Below are positions 46,823-54,802 of a stretch of 64,000 bases of DNA, piece by piece. Every line of letters begins with the position of its first letter. Within the stretch, counting starts at the first letter, position 1. The position numbers and the translations under genes are program-made. Location: positions 1 to 64,000 of the forward strand of contig NZ_JADBGR010000107.1 in assembly GCF_014892515.1 (NCBI RefSeq), written 5' to 3'. Origin of the DNA: Myceligenerans pegani. Its GTDB lineage: Bacteria > Actinomycetota > Actinomycetes > Actinomycetales > Cellulomonadaceae. The notes under the pieces were generated by a model, which made no database searches, was not told where the DNA came from, and was given only the letters and a program-made list of their open reading frames with translations.

Positions 46823-47775
46823 TCGTAGACCTCTCGGAACTTGCGGACCAGGGCGATGCTGATCAGGTTGACGACCAGGGTGACCACGAACAGCAGGGCG
46901 CCCACGGCGAAGATCGAGTAGTACGTCGTCGTGCCGTAGGCGATCTCCCCGGTGGACGTGCGCCCGATGAAGGCCGTCATCGTGAACACGGGGTCGTTGG
47001 GCAGGATCGACAGGTTCGCCATGGCCCCGGCCGCCAGGAGCACGACGATGGTCTCGCCGATGGCGCGGGACAGCCCCAGCACGAAGGAGGCGACGATGCC
47101 CGACAGCGCCCCGGGGACCACGACGCGGGTCGCGACCTGCATCCGGGTGCTGCCCAGGCCGTAGGCCGCCTCGCGCAGCCCGCGCGGGATGGCGGCCATC
47201 GCGTCCTGCGACACCGAGGCCACCGTGGGGATGATCATGATGCCGAGCACCACGCCTGCCGCCAGGATGAACTGGGTGCCCGGCTCCTCGCCGAGCTGCC
47301 CGGGCAGCCAGGTCCACCAGTTGTCCTTCATCAGCGGGGCGACGAAGGCCACGGCGAAGAAGCCGTAGACGACGGTGGGGATCCCCTCCAGGATCTCCAG
47401 CAGCGGCTTGAGCACCTGGCGCACCCGAAAGCTCGCGTACTCGTTCATGTAGATCGCGGCGCCCAGCCCGGCGGGCAGGGCGATGATGCACGAGTAGAGC
47501 ACCGCCGCGCCGGTACCGGCCAGGAGACGCAGCACGCCGAACTCGGGGTCGGCCTGGGTGGGTGTCCACCGCGCCGTGGAGAAGAACTCGGTGACCGAGA
47601 CGAACCTGAAGAACTCGGCCGCCGGCTCGAGGAGCGCGACGACGATCGCGATGGTGATCAGGACGGCCGCGAGCGCGGCCAGGAACAGCCACGCGACGAT
47701 CGCCTTCTCACCGACGCGCCTGCTCTGCGGCTCGAGCGACAGTCCGGCAGGGCTGTCGGCCGTTGACGAGGCCAT
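46819..47775 (-). CDS. pstC: Phosphate ABC transporter permease
   Basis: This 318-aa permease has six helices and PstC hallmarks (NEYASFRVRQVLKPLLEILEGIPTVVYGFFA, AAYGLGSTRMQVATRVVVPGALSGI, SRAIGETIVVLLAAG). ATG 47775 (AGGAA 10 nt upstream) was preferred over a GTG 11 codons earlier. A strong hairpin separates it from pstS. Confidence 0.95.
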   Translation of the reverse strand: MASSTADSPAGLSLEPQSRRVGEKAIVAWLFLAALAAVLITIAIVVALLEPAAEFFRFVSVTEFFSTARWTPTQADPEFGVLRLLAGTGAAVLYSCIIALPAGLGAAIYMNEYASFRVRQVLKPLLEILEGIPTVVYGFFAVAFVAPLMKDNWWTWLPGQLGEEPGTQFILAAGVVLGIMIIPTVASVSQDAMAAIPRGLREAAYGLGSTRMQVATRVVVPGALSGIVASFVLGLSRAIGETIVVLLAAGAMANLSILPNDPVFTMTAFIGRTSTGEIAYGTTTYYSIFAVGALLFVVTLVVNLISIALVRKFREVYE

Positions 47776-47810
47776 ATCGGATGGTTCCTGCCTTTCTGGG
47801 GCGGGCACGG

Positions 47811-47845
47811 CCCGAGGCGTACCCGTTCGCGGGGTACGCCTCGGG
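47811..47845 (-). terminator. Intercistronic hairpin between pstS and pstC
   Basis: CCCGAGGCGTACCC and GGGTACGCCTCGGG form perfect 14-bp arms with a 7-nt loop, just after the pstS stop. Such hairpins in pst operons partly stop transcription and stabilise pstS mRNA, giving more binding protein than permease. Confidence 0.8.
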
Positions 47846-47851
47846 CGCGTG

Positions 47852-48823
47852 TCACATGGTCAGCTCGGCCAGGGCGTCGGTGGCGACCTGCTCCTGCTCC
47901 GGGTTCAGCGGGATGAACCCGGCCGTCTGCGCGATCTCCGCCTGGTTCTCGATGTAGAACTCGACGAAGGCGACGACCTCGGGCTTCTCGAGCCCGGCGT
48001 CCGAGGGGTAGATGTAGAGCTGGCGGCCCAGCGGGTTGTAGGAGCCGTCCATGACGGTCTCCTCGGACGGGGCCACGCACTCGCCGGCCTCGTTCTCGAT
48101 CTCGACGGCCCGGATGGTGTCGCCGGCCTCGTTGACGAACGAGAGCGGGATGTAGCCCGTGGCGCCGGCGTCGCCGGCCACGCCCTGGACCGCGGCGTTG
48201 TCGTCCTCGCCGATGTCGTTGTAGTCGGGCGTGATGGCGCCCTCCTCGCCGTTGATCGCCTCGGTGAAGTAACCGAAGGTGCCGGAGTCGGTGCCCGGGC
48301 CGTAGAGCGTGATCTCCTCGTCGGGGAAGCCGTCGCGCACGTCGGCCCAGTTGGTGACCGGCTCGTCCGGGCGCCACATCGACGAGACCTCGTCCACGGT
48401 GAGGCATTCGGCCCAGTCGTTCTCGGGGTTGACCGCCACGGCAAGGCCGTCGTTGGCGACGCCCAGCTCGGCGTAGGAGACGCCGGCCGCCTCGCAGGCC
48501 GCCGACTCCTCTTCCGAGATCACGCGGGAGGCCTCGGAGATGTCGGTCTCCTGGTTGCAGAACTTCTCGAACCCGCCGCCGGTGCCGGACACCGCGACGG
48601 AAACCTGGACGCCGGGGTGCTCCGCCATGAAGAGCTCGGCCGCGACCTCGGTCAGGGGGGCGACGGTCGACGAGCCGTCGATGACGACCGAGCCGGACAG
48701 CTCCTCGCCACCCTCGGTTGCTTCGCCGCCGGGGGTCTCGGTGCCGCCGCTGCACGCGGCGAGGGGGAGCATGAGGCCCGCGGCACCCGCGAGGGCCGCG
48801 GCGCGCTTGGGGAACTTGAACAC
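47852..48823 (-). CDS. pstS: Phosphate-binding lipoprotein
   Basis: This 323-aa lipoprotein captures phosphate outside the membrane. The signal peptide has a KFPKR n-region and a lipobox LAAC with Cys24. The phosphate site segments are [32 protein letters not shown] and [12 protein letters not shown]. The GTG at 48823 is supported by the signal peptide; an upstream GTG (48865) would add a run of residues that does not fit. It is the first gene of the pst operon, below a PHO box. Confidence 0.95.
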   Translation of the reverse strand: MFKFPKRAAALAGAAGLMLPLAACSGGTETPGGEATEGGEELSGSVVIDGSSTVAPLTEVAAELFMAEHPGVQVSVAVSGTGGGFEKFCNQETDISEASRVISEEESAACEAAGVSYAELGVANDGLAVAVNPENDWAECLTVDEVSSMWRPDEPVTNWADVRDGFPDEEITLYGPGTDSGTFGYFTEAINGEEGAITPDYNDIGEDDNAAVQGVAGDAGATGYIPLSFVNEAGDTIRAVEIENEAGECVAPSEETVMDGSYNPLGRQLYIYPSDAGLEKPEVVAFVEFYIENQAEIAQTAGFIPLNPEQEQVATDALAELTM

Positions 48824-48889
48824 GTGAGTGATCCCGTCTGCTGGGAGGCGGGAGGGGTCTCCCACCTGTGTGTCTGTCGGACACTATTG

Positions 48890-48905
48890 ATAGAACGCGA
48901 TCTAT
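48890..48905. promoter_or_regulatory. ATAGA-N6-TCTAT motif, site 4 (perfect)
   Basis: ATAGA ACGCGA TCTAT lies 67 nt upstream of the pstS start, between the PHO box and the likely -10 (TAGTGT). A protein bound here would compete with or assist the PHO-box activator. Confidence 0.6.
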
Positions 48906-48922
48906 GTGAACCTAGGATGAAC
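48901..48922 (-). promoter_or_regulatory. PHO box upstream of pstS
   Basis: On the minus strand GTTCATCCTAG and GTTCACATAGA are two direct 11-bp repeats, matching the actinobacterial PhoP box pattern GTTCAyC-N4. It overlaps site 4 at its downstream edge. Confidence 0.8.
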
Positions 48923-48983
48923 TGCCGCCCAAGGAGCCATAACCAATCGATCACAATCTATGACTCTGCTCGCCGGGCGTCGT

Positions 48984-49011
48984 CACCCGGCACCCGGCAC
49001 CCGGCACCCGG
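48984..49011. repeat. Four tandem heptamers
   Basis: CACCCGG is repeated four times without change in the intergenic region between pstS and the NmrA-like gene, just before the end of the latter. Confidence 0.85.
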
Positions 49012-49019
49012 ATGCGTCG

Positions 49020-49868
49020 TCAGCTCCCGCGGAGCAGGTCCGCCAGGCTCAGCGGCGGCGTGCCGGTGAGGCGTTCGACGTCGTCGGTCACGACGTCCAG
49101 CTCGCCCGCCGCGATCGCCGTGTACGTCGACACCCACGCCTCGACCTGCCAGTCCGGCGCGCCGTACGGCTCGCGCGAGCGGTACGCCTGCTCGAGGGTC
49201 TCGTCCTCGTACGTCGTCGTGCGACCCGTCGCCTGCGCGATGACGCGGGCGATCTCGCTCAGCGTGAGCGCCTCGGGCCCGGTGAGCTCGTAGGTGCGCC
49301 CCTCGTGCGCCGCGGCGTCCCTCAGCACGACCGCGGCGGCGCGGGCGACGTCGGCCCGCGCCACGGCACCCACGCGGCCGTCGCCGGCCGGGCCCCGGAT
49401 CACGCCCTCCTGACCCGCGAACAACGGGAAGACGTCGAGGTAGAACGAGTTCCGCAGGAACGTCCACGCCATGCCCGACTCGCGCAGGTGCTGCTCGGTG
49501 GCCCAGTGGGTGCGGGCCAGGGTGAACGTGGCGTCCGCGGCGGCGCCGAGGAACGACGTGTAGACGACGTGCCGCACGCCCGCCGCCGCCGCGGCGTCGA
49601 CGAACGTCCGGTGCTCGTCGAGCCGGTCCGCGCTCTCCGCCGCCGACACCATGAACAGCACGTCGATCCCGCGCAGGGCCGCCGTCGCCGCCCCGCGGTC
49701 ACCGAAGGACGCCTCCGCGACGTCGCGGGCGCCCTCCGGCGCCCGCTCGGCGTCGCGCACCACGAGGCGGATCGGGAGCCCCGAGTCGCGCAGGTGCTCG
49801 AAGACGGCTCCGCCGACGTGGCCGGTCGCGCCGGTGATCGCGAGGTTCGGGTGCTCGTTCGTGGCCAT
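49020..49868 (-). CDS. NmrA-like NAD(P)-binding protein
   Basis: This 282-aa atypical short-chain dehydrogenase has the Rossmann motif ITGATGHVGG at residues 11-20 and a C-terminal substrate domain like NmrA or TMR proteins. Such proteins act as reductases or NADP sensors; which one applies cannot be told. ATG 49868 is used; one three codons earlier is possible. Confidence 0.88.
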   Translation of the reverse strand: MATNEHPNLAITGATGHVGGAVFEHLRDSGLPIRLVVRDAERAPEGARDVAEASFGDRGAATAALRGIDVLFMVSAAESADRLDEHRTFVDAAAAAGVRHVVYTSFLGAAADATFTLARTHWATEQHLRESGMAWTFLRNSFYLDVFPLFAGQEGVIRGPAGDGRVGAVARADVARAAAVVLRDAAAHEGRTYELTGPEALTLSEIARVIAQATGRTTTYEDETLEQAYRSREPYGAPDWQVEAWVSTYTAIAAGELDVVTDDVERLTGTPPLSLADLLRGS

Positions 49869-49928
49869 GCCCCTCATCCCACCGGCCCGAACCGCGCTGC
49901 GCAACCGGCCGCGCAACGCTCCACTGCT

Positions 49929-50207
49929 TTACCGACCGGGCCGCCAGGCTGGTACCGCGTAGTCGTCCAAGCTGGTGACCCGCGCGATCGAGATCGGTTC
50001 GCGCCATCCCGGTTCGGTTGAGCGTTCGACGATGAGGGCGATCCGTCCGTCCGCACCAGACGGGATCGCGCACAGCTCGCTCGATTCCAGTGCGATGACG
50101 TCGACAGGCGTTTCCACACCGTCCACGACCAGGCTGGCGCGGCGTGAGGCGGCGTCGCGGCGGCGGGCGTTCACCTCGAACCGCGACCCGCGCCATAGGA
50201 CGATCAC
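49929..50207 (-). CDS. Small protein translated with the 926-aa sugar-operon protein
   Basis: This 92-aa protein is not recognised. Its GTG start (50207) overlaps the TGA of the large upstream gene (GTGA), so it is translationally coupled and probably binds or helps the large protein. It looks like a single beta-rich domain (VIVLWRGSRFEVNARRRDAA, LVVDGVETPVDVIALESSE) with no signal peptide or membrane helix. Confidence 0.6.
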   Translation of the reverse strand: MIVLWRGSRFEVNARRRDAASRRASLVVDGVETPVDVIALESSELCAIPSGADGRIALIVERSTEPGWREPISIARVTSLDDYAVPAWRPGR

Positions 50208-52984
50208 CCCGCGTCGCGGTCCAGCACCGCCTGCGCGGCCGCCAGGGCGCCGGCGATGTCGAGTTCGAGCTCGGCGCCGCCCCAGCGGACCGTGGCCGAC
50301 GGCCGGCCGAACGCCAGGGTGACCGCCGGGTTGTCGAGGTGGGGCTCCGTCTCGGGCCGGCCGTCGGCGAAGCCCTGCGGCACGCCGTCGACGAGGAACG
50401 GGCCGTCGAAGCTCAGTTCGAGGCCGGGCGCGTCGTCGCGGGACCAGCGCACGCCGGGGTCCCGCTCCCCCTCGGGACACCAGTCGAGCTCGCTCGCCAC
50501 CAGTCCTCGCATCCAGCCGGCGAAGTCCCCCGCCACGGCGCGCCGCCCGATCGTGGCGACCCAGGCGCTGCCACCCCCTCGCGCGCTCCCCCGCGGCCGC
50601 CATTCCTGACGCGCCGTGTCACCCGCCGTCACGGCGCGCAGGCCGCCCGGCGTCGCGACCGCCACGTAGCCGTCGCCGATCCGGCCGCACAACCAGTCGC
50701 CGTCCGCCACGATCTCGTCGAACTGCGCCGACGGGAACCAGAGGTGGGTGGACGCGGCGGGATCGCTCGGGGTGAAGCGCTGCACGTGGACCACCGCGTC
50801 GCGGTGCTGGTGCACCCGGCCGAGCACGCGGTGTCCCGCCCAGCCGTTGGGCCGGGCGGCGGATCCCGTGTCCGCGTTCGCCGGATGGGTGACGAACACC
50901 TGCGCCTCGCGCCCGAGCGTGGCTCCCCAGAGATGCTCCTGCAGGCCGGGCAGCCCGCTGCGGTAGTCCTGGACGCTCGACAGCATCGCGTCCGGCGTGC
51001 GGAACACGCGCACGTCCGACCGGTAGGGGCGCTCCAGCAGATCACGCTCGAACGCCAGGTGCCCGCGGTACACCTGGCGCCCCTCCCACTCGTCCGGCAG
51101 GCTGCGCGCGAGCTCGCGCACCACGTCCGGGATCTCGTACCGCTCCGCGAGCGCGAGGGCCGTGACCGGCAGGACGGCGTCGTTCAGCGTGCCGAGGCCG
51201 CCGATCAGGCGCAGCAGCGGCGAGGTCTCCTCGTACCGGCTGCTGCGCAGGGTGTGCACGTAGGAGCGGCCGTGCGCCGTGCCGTGCACGCCGCGCCACG
51301 AGTTGCTCGTCAGGGTCACGAGCACCTTGTCGAGCAGGGTGCGCGCCGCGCGGCGGAGATCGTCGTCCGACCCCAGCTCGATCAGCGCGACGAGCGCGTA
51401 GGTGTCGATGGCGAGGTACGCGTTCGAGTCGAACTCGCTGAACCCGCCCTCCAGCTTGCGAGTGATCCAGGCGGCCGCGCGCGCCCGCGCCTCGGTGGCG
51501 TGCTCGGCGCCGGTGCGGCCGTCGACGGCGAACGTCTCATCGGGATACGTCTCCCCCGCCAGCGCCTCCGCGACGTGCCACACGAGCTGGTGGTTCTCGG
51601 TGAAGTAGCACATGGCGTCCAGCCCGGGCTGGGTGATCCAGTACTTCATGCCGGTCAGCTCGCGCCGCACCGCGTCGCGCAGCCCGGGCGCCCACGATCC
51701 GGCGGGGATCCGGTGCCACGCGAGCAGCAGCGCGACGGCCTCGAAGTCGGCGCAGTCGCCGCGGGTGACCACGCGGCGGCGGGCGGAGGCGAGGTCGCCC
51801 GCCGTCACCCGCGTGGCGGGATTCGTCGCGTGGCGCGCGAGCACGCCGGCCACGCCCGGCTCGCGCACGCCGGCGTCGTCGCGCACGAGGTGGGACATCA
51901 CCTCGGCACGCCACTGCCCGGCGTCGCCCTCGCTGGTGACGCGGCTGTCGCGGGGCAGCCGGGCGACGCGCAGGCGCACGGTCTGGGGGCAGCGCTCGTC
52001 GGCGACGCCGACCTCGACCATCGACTCCCCCGTGCTCAGCATCGAGGCGCCCGCGGACCGCGCGACGTCGCCGCCCTCGTCCTCCTCCTCGGCCGCGCCG
52101 GCGAGCGAGTACGTGGCGCGGCCCGCGCCGTCGGTCGTCACGTGCTGCCACGCCCCGTCGCCGACGCGCACGCGCAGGGCGACCCCGGGCGGGGCCTCGA
52201 GCACGGCCGACTCGCCCTCCTGCGCCCAGCTCGCCGACGCGACGCGGGTGAGCACCGTCTCCGCGAGCCGGGCCGCGGTCTCGTCCGCGCCCGCGGACGG
52301 GATGACGACGCGCACCGGCAGGCCGGCGACGCGCAGCCGTGCGATGTGCCGCACCTCGCGGAACGCGACCTGCGCGGTCGCCAGGTGGATCGTCGTCGTG
52401 CGCGAGTGCAGCCGGACGCGCACCTCGTGCGCCTCGGGCTCCATGTACGACACGGTGTCGCCCCGCAGCACGGGCTCGCCGTCGACCCAGAGCACGAACG
52501 GTCCCGTGCTGTGCACGACGAGCGTGCGCCACTCGGCCTGGTCGACCTCCAGCACGGTCGCGGTGATCGACGCGCGGTACTCGGGCGTGAAGCAGAAGGC
52601 CGACCAGTCGACGTAGCCGTCCCAGCCCGTGCGGATCCGGCGCCAGTGCCCGTCGAGCCGCGTTCCGAGCGCCTCCAGCCCGACCGTCCCGCCCTCGGCG
52701 ATCTCCGGCAGCGCCTGCGCCGCGTCGAGGGGGCGCGCCGCCAGGAGCCGCTCCTTGAACGGGCCGACGTCGGGTCCGTTGGTCAGGACCCAGCGCCCGT
52801 GGCCGGACGACGGCAGGCCGTCGGACGCGCGCGCGTCCCGCCACGGCGGCCCGTCGAGCGGGAGGAAGTCCCCCAGGTCCTCGCACGGGAGCGCCCACGG
52901 CGGCGAGGCGAGCCAGTCGCGCACGGTGCCGTCGGCGTCGGTCAGGTGGACGGTGCGCCCGGTCGGCGCCGTCGGCTCGGTCAT
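50204..52984 (-). CDS. Large cytoplasmic protein of the sugar ABC operon, unrecognised
   Basis: This 926-aa protein has no signal peptide. The N-terminal third is beta-rich (FVLWVDGEPVLRGDTVSYM), the middle is helical with repeated Trp/Tyr-rich segments (NHQLVWHVAEALAGETYPDE, then FDSNAYLAIDTYALVALIEL) like an (alpha/alpha)6 toroid of glycoside hydrolases or polysaccharide lyases, and the C-terminus is again beta-rich. The same general build is seen in heparinase- and alginate-lyase-type enzymes, but no catalytic motif is certain. The ATG at 52984 follows GAGGAG with only 2 nt. Downstream of a carbohydrate importer, it probably cleaves the imported oligosaccharide. Confidence 0.7.
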   Translation of the reverse strand: MTEPTAPTGRTVHLTDADGTVRDWLASPPWALPCEDLGDFLPLDGPPWRDARASDGLPSSGHGRWVLTNGPDVGPFKERLLAARPLDAAQALPEIAEGGTVGLEALGTRLDGHWRRIRTGWDGYVDWSAFCFTPEYRASITATVLEVDQAEWRTLVVHSTGPFVLWVDGEPVLRGDTVSYMEPEAHEVRVRLHSRTTTIHLATAQVAFREVRHIARLRVAGLPVRVVIPSAGADETAARLAETVLTRVASASWAQEGESAVLEAPPGVALRVRVGDGAWQHVTTDGAGRATYSLAGAAEEEDEGGDVARSAGASMLSTGESMVEVGVADERCPQTVRLRVARLPRDSRVTSEGDAGQWRAEVMSHLVRDDAGVREPGVAGVLARHATNPATRVTAGDLASARRRVVTRGDCADFEAVALLLAWHRIPAGSWAPGLRDAVRRELTGMKYWITQPGLDAMCYFTENHQLVWHVAEALAGETYPDETFAVDGRTGAEHATEARARAAAWITRKLEGGFSEFDSNAYLAIDTYALVALIELGSDDDLRRAARTLLDKVLVTLTSNSWRGVHGTAHGRSYVHTLRSSRYEETSPLLRLIGGLGTLNDAVLPVTALALAERYEIPDVVRELARSLPDEWEGRQVYRGHLAFERDLLERPYRSDVRVFRTPDAMLSSVQDYRSGLPGLQEHLWGATLGREAQVFVTHPANADTGSAARPNGWAGHRVLGRVHQHRDAVVHVQRFTPSDPAASTHLWFPSAQFDEIVADGDWLCGRIGDGYVAVATPGGLRAVTAGDTARQEWRPRGSARGGGSAWVATIGRRAVAGDFAGWMRGLVASELDWCPEGERDPGVRWSRDDAPGLELSFDGPFLVDGVPQGFADGRPETEPHLDNPAVTLAFGRPSATVRWGGAELELDIAGALAAAQAVLDRDAG

Positions 52985-53000
52985 GACTCCTCGCAGTTCC

Positions 53001-53912
53001 TCACTTGAGCCCGGTGTTCGCGACGCCGGTGGCGATCTGCTTCTGGAAGATCAGGAACAGCACCAGCACGGGCACGGTCGAGACCACGCCCATCGCGAGG
53101 ATCAGGTTGAAGGGCACCGTCAGCTCCGCGTTGAAGCGCGCGAGCGCGACCGGGAGCGTGTAGACGACCTCGCTCTGCGCCACGACGAGCGGCCACAGGA
53201 AGTCGCTCCAGCGCCACATCACCGAGAAGATCGCGACCACCGCGAGCGCCGGCGTGCACAACGGCAGCACGATCGACACGAAGGTGCGGAACTCGCCGGA
53301 GCCGTCGACGCGTGCCGCCTCGATCAGCTCGTCGGGGATGGACAGCATGTACTGCCGCAGCAGGAACACGCCGGTGGGGGTGGCGGCCGCGGGGATGATC
53401 ATGCCCCAGAGGGTGTTGACCAGGCCGAGCGACGCGACGACCTGGTACACGGGGATGAGGATCACCTGGAGCGGGATCATGATGGTGGCGAGGGTGAGCA
53501 GGAAGAGCGTGTTCTTGCCCCGGAAGTTGTACTTCGCGAGGGCGTAGGCCGCCATGGAGTTGATCACGAGGGTGAGCAGGGTCGCGAGGACGGTGACGAC
53601 GACGCTGTTGGTGAGGTAGAGGGTGAAGTCGAAGCGGTCGAGCGCCTCGGTGTAGTTCGTCGGTGCCCAGGACTCGGGGAGGAAGGTCGGCGGGCGTTGC
53701 GCCAGTTCGGTCGGCGACTTGAACGAGCCGAGGAACATCCACAGGAGCGGGACGACGCAGGCGAGTCCGCCCGCGGTGAGGACGACGACGCGCAGGGCGT
53801 CGGAGAGTCGTACGGGCTTGGCCTTCGTCGTCGTCCAGGTGCGCCTGCGGCCGTCGTCGGGGGCGATCAGCCGGGGTCCGACGGGTCGCGACCCGGTGCG
53901 GGGCTCGTTCAT
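53001..53912 (-). CDS. Carbohydrate ABC transporter permease (MalG type)
   Basis: This 303-aa permease of the CUT1 family has six helices and the EAA loop IEAARVDGSGEFRTFVSIVLPLCTPAL. It pairs with the next-listed permease and has a 40-residue basic N-terminus. ATG 53912 overlaps the stop of that permease (ATGA). Confidence 0.93.
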   Translation of the reverse strand: MNEPRTGSRPVGPRLIAPDDGRRRTWTTTKAKPVRLSDALRVVVLTAGGLACVVPLLWMFLGSFKSPTELAQRPPTFLPESWAPTNYTEALDRFDFTLYLTNSVVVTVLATLLTLVINSMAAYALAKYNFRGKNTLFLLTLATIMIPLQVILIPVYQVVASLGLVNTLWGMIIPAAATPTGVFLLRQYMLSIPDELIEAARVDGSGEFRTFVSIVLPLCTPALAVVAIFSVMWRWSDFLWPLVVAQSEVVYTLPVALARFNAELTVPFNLILAMGVVSTVPVLVLFLIFQKQIATGVANTGLK

Positions 53913-54802
53913 ACGGCCTCCCTCCGGCGGCTGATCAGCCAGTTGGCCAGGGTCAGGGTGAACACCACGAGGAACAGCAGGACGCCGCCGGCGGTGGCGA
54001 TCCCGTACCGGATGGGCGACTGGAAGCCGTTCTCGTAGATGTACTGGACCATCAGCGTCGTCGCGCCGACCGGCCCGCCGCCGGTGAGGGTCCAGATGAA
54101 GTCGAAGGACTGGAAGCCGTGGATCGTGGCGAGGACCACGACGACGACGATGGTCGGCTGCAGCATGGGGATCGTGATGACGCGGAACTGGTCCCAGGCG
54201 CCCGCGCCGTCCATCCGGGCCGCCTCGTAGAGGGTGGGGTCGATCGACTGGAGGCCGGCGAGCAGGATGAGCATGTAGAAGCCCACCTGCATCCACATGC
54301 CGACGGCGACGATCGAGACCATCCCCCATGCGCCGTCGACCAGCCAGGGCACGGGCGGGATCCCGGTCGTGGACAGGGCGTTGTTCACGAGGCCGTTCTG
54401 GCGGTCGAGCATCCAGTTCCAGATGAGGCCGACGACGACGGGCGAGACGAGCACGGGGACGAAGTAGACGGCGCGGAAGAGCGTTCGTCCCCGCCGCTGG
54501 GCGTTGATGAGGACGGAGATGACGATCGCGAGCACCGTGCCGAGCACCACGTAGGAGGTGGCGAAGACGGCCGTGTTGCGCACGACGCCCCAGAACTCGC
54601 CGGAGGTGAGGATGCGCTCGTAGTTCCCGAGGCCCTCCCACGCGAACACGCGCCCGTTGCTCGACGAGTACAGCGACATGTTGAAGCCGTTGAGCGCCGG
54701 GTAGATCGTGAACACGGCGAAGATCACCATGTTGGGGAGCAGGAACAGGTACGGCGCGAGCCGGATGCCCCAGCCTCCCGTGCGGGTGGCGGCGGCCGTC
54801 AC
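53909..54802 (-). CDS. Carbohydrate ABC transporter permease (MalF type)
   Basis: This 297-aa CUT1 permease begins with APYLFLLPNMVIFAVFTIYPAL, typical of the UgpA/MalF side, and carries the EAA loop YEAARMDGAGAWDQFRVITIPMLQPT. GTG 54802 overlaps the binding-protein stop (GTGA). The operon lacks its own ATPase; a shared MsiK-type ATPase elsewhere is expected, as in other actinobacteria. Confidence 0.93.
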   Translation of the reverse strand: MTAAATRTGGWGIRLAPYLFLLPNMVIFAVFTIYPALNGFNMSLYSSSNGRVFAWEGLGNYERILTSGEFWGVVRNTAVFATSYVVLGTVLAIVISVLINAQRRGRTLFRAVYFVPVLVSPVVVGLIWNWMLDRQNGLVNNALSTTGIPPVPWLVDGAWGMVSIVAVGMWMQVGFYMLILLAGLQSIDPTLYEAARMDGAGAWDQFRVITIPMLQPTIVVVVVLATIHGFQSFDFIWTLTGGGPVGATTLMVQYIYENGFQSPIRYGIATAGGVLLFLVVFTLTLANWLISRRREAV

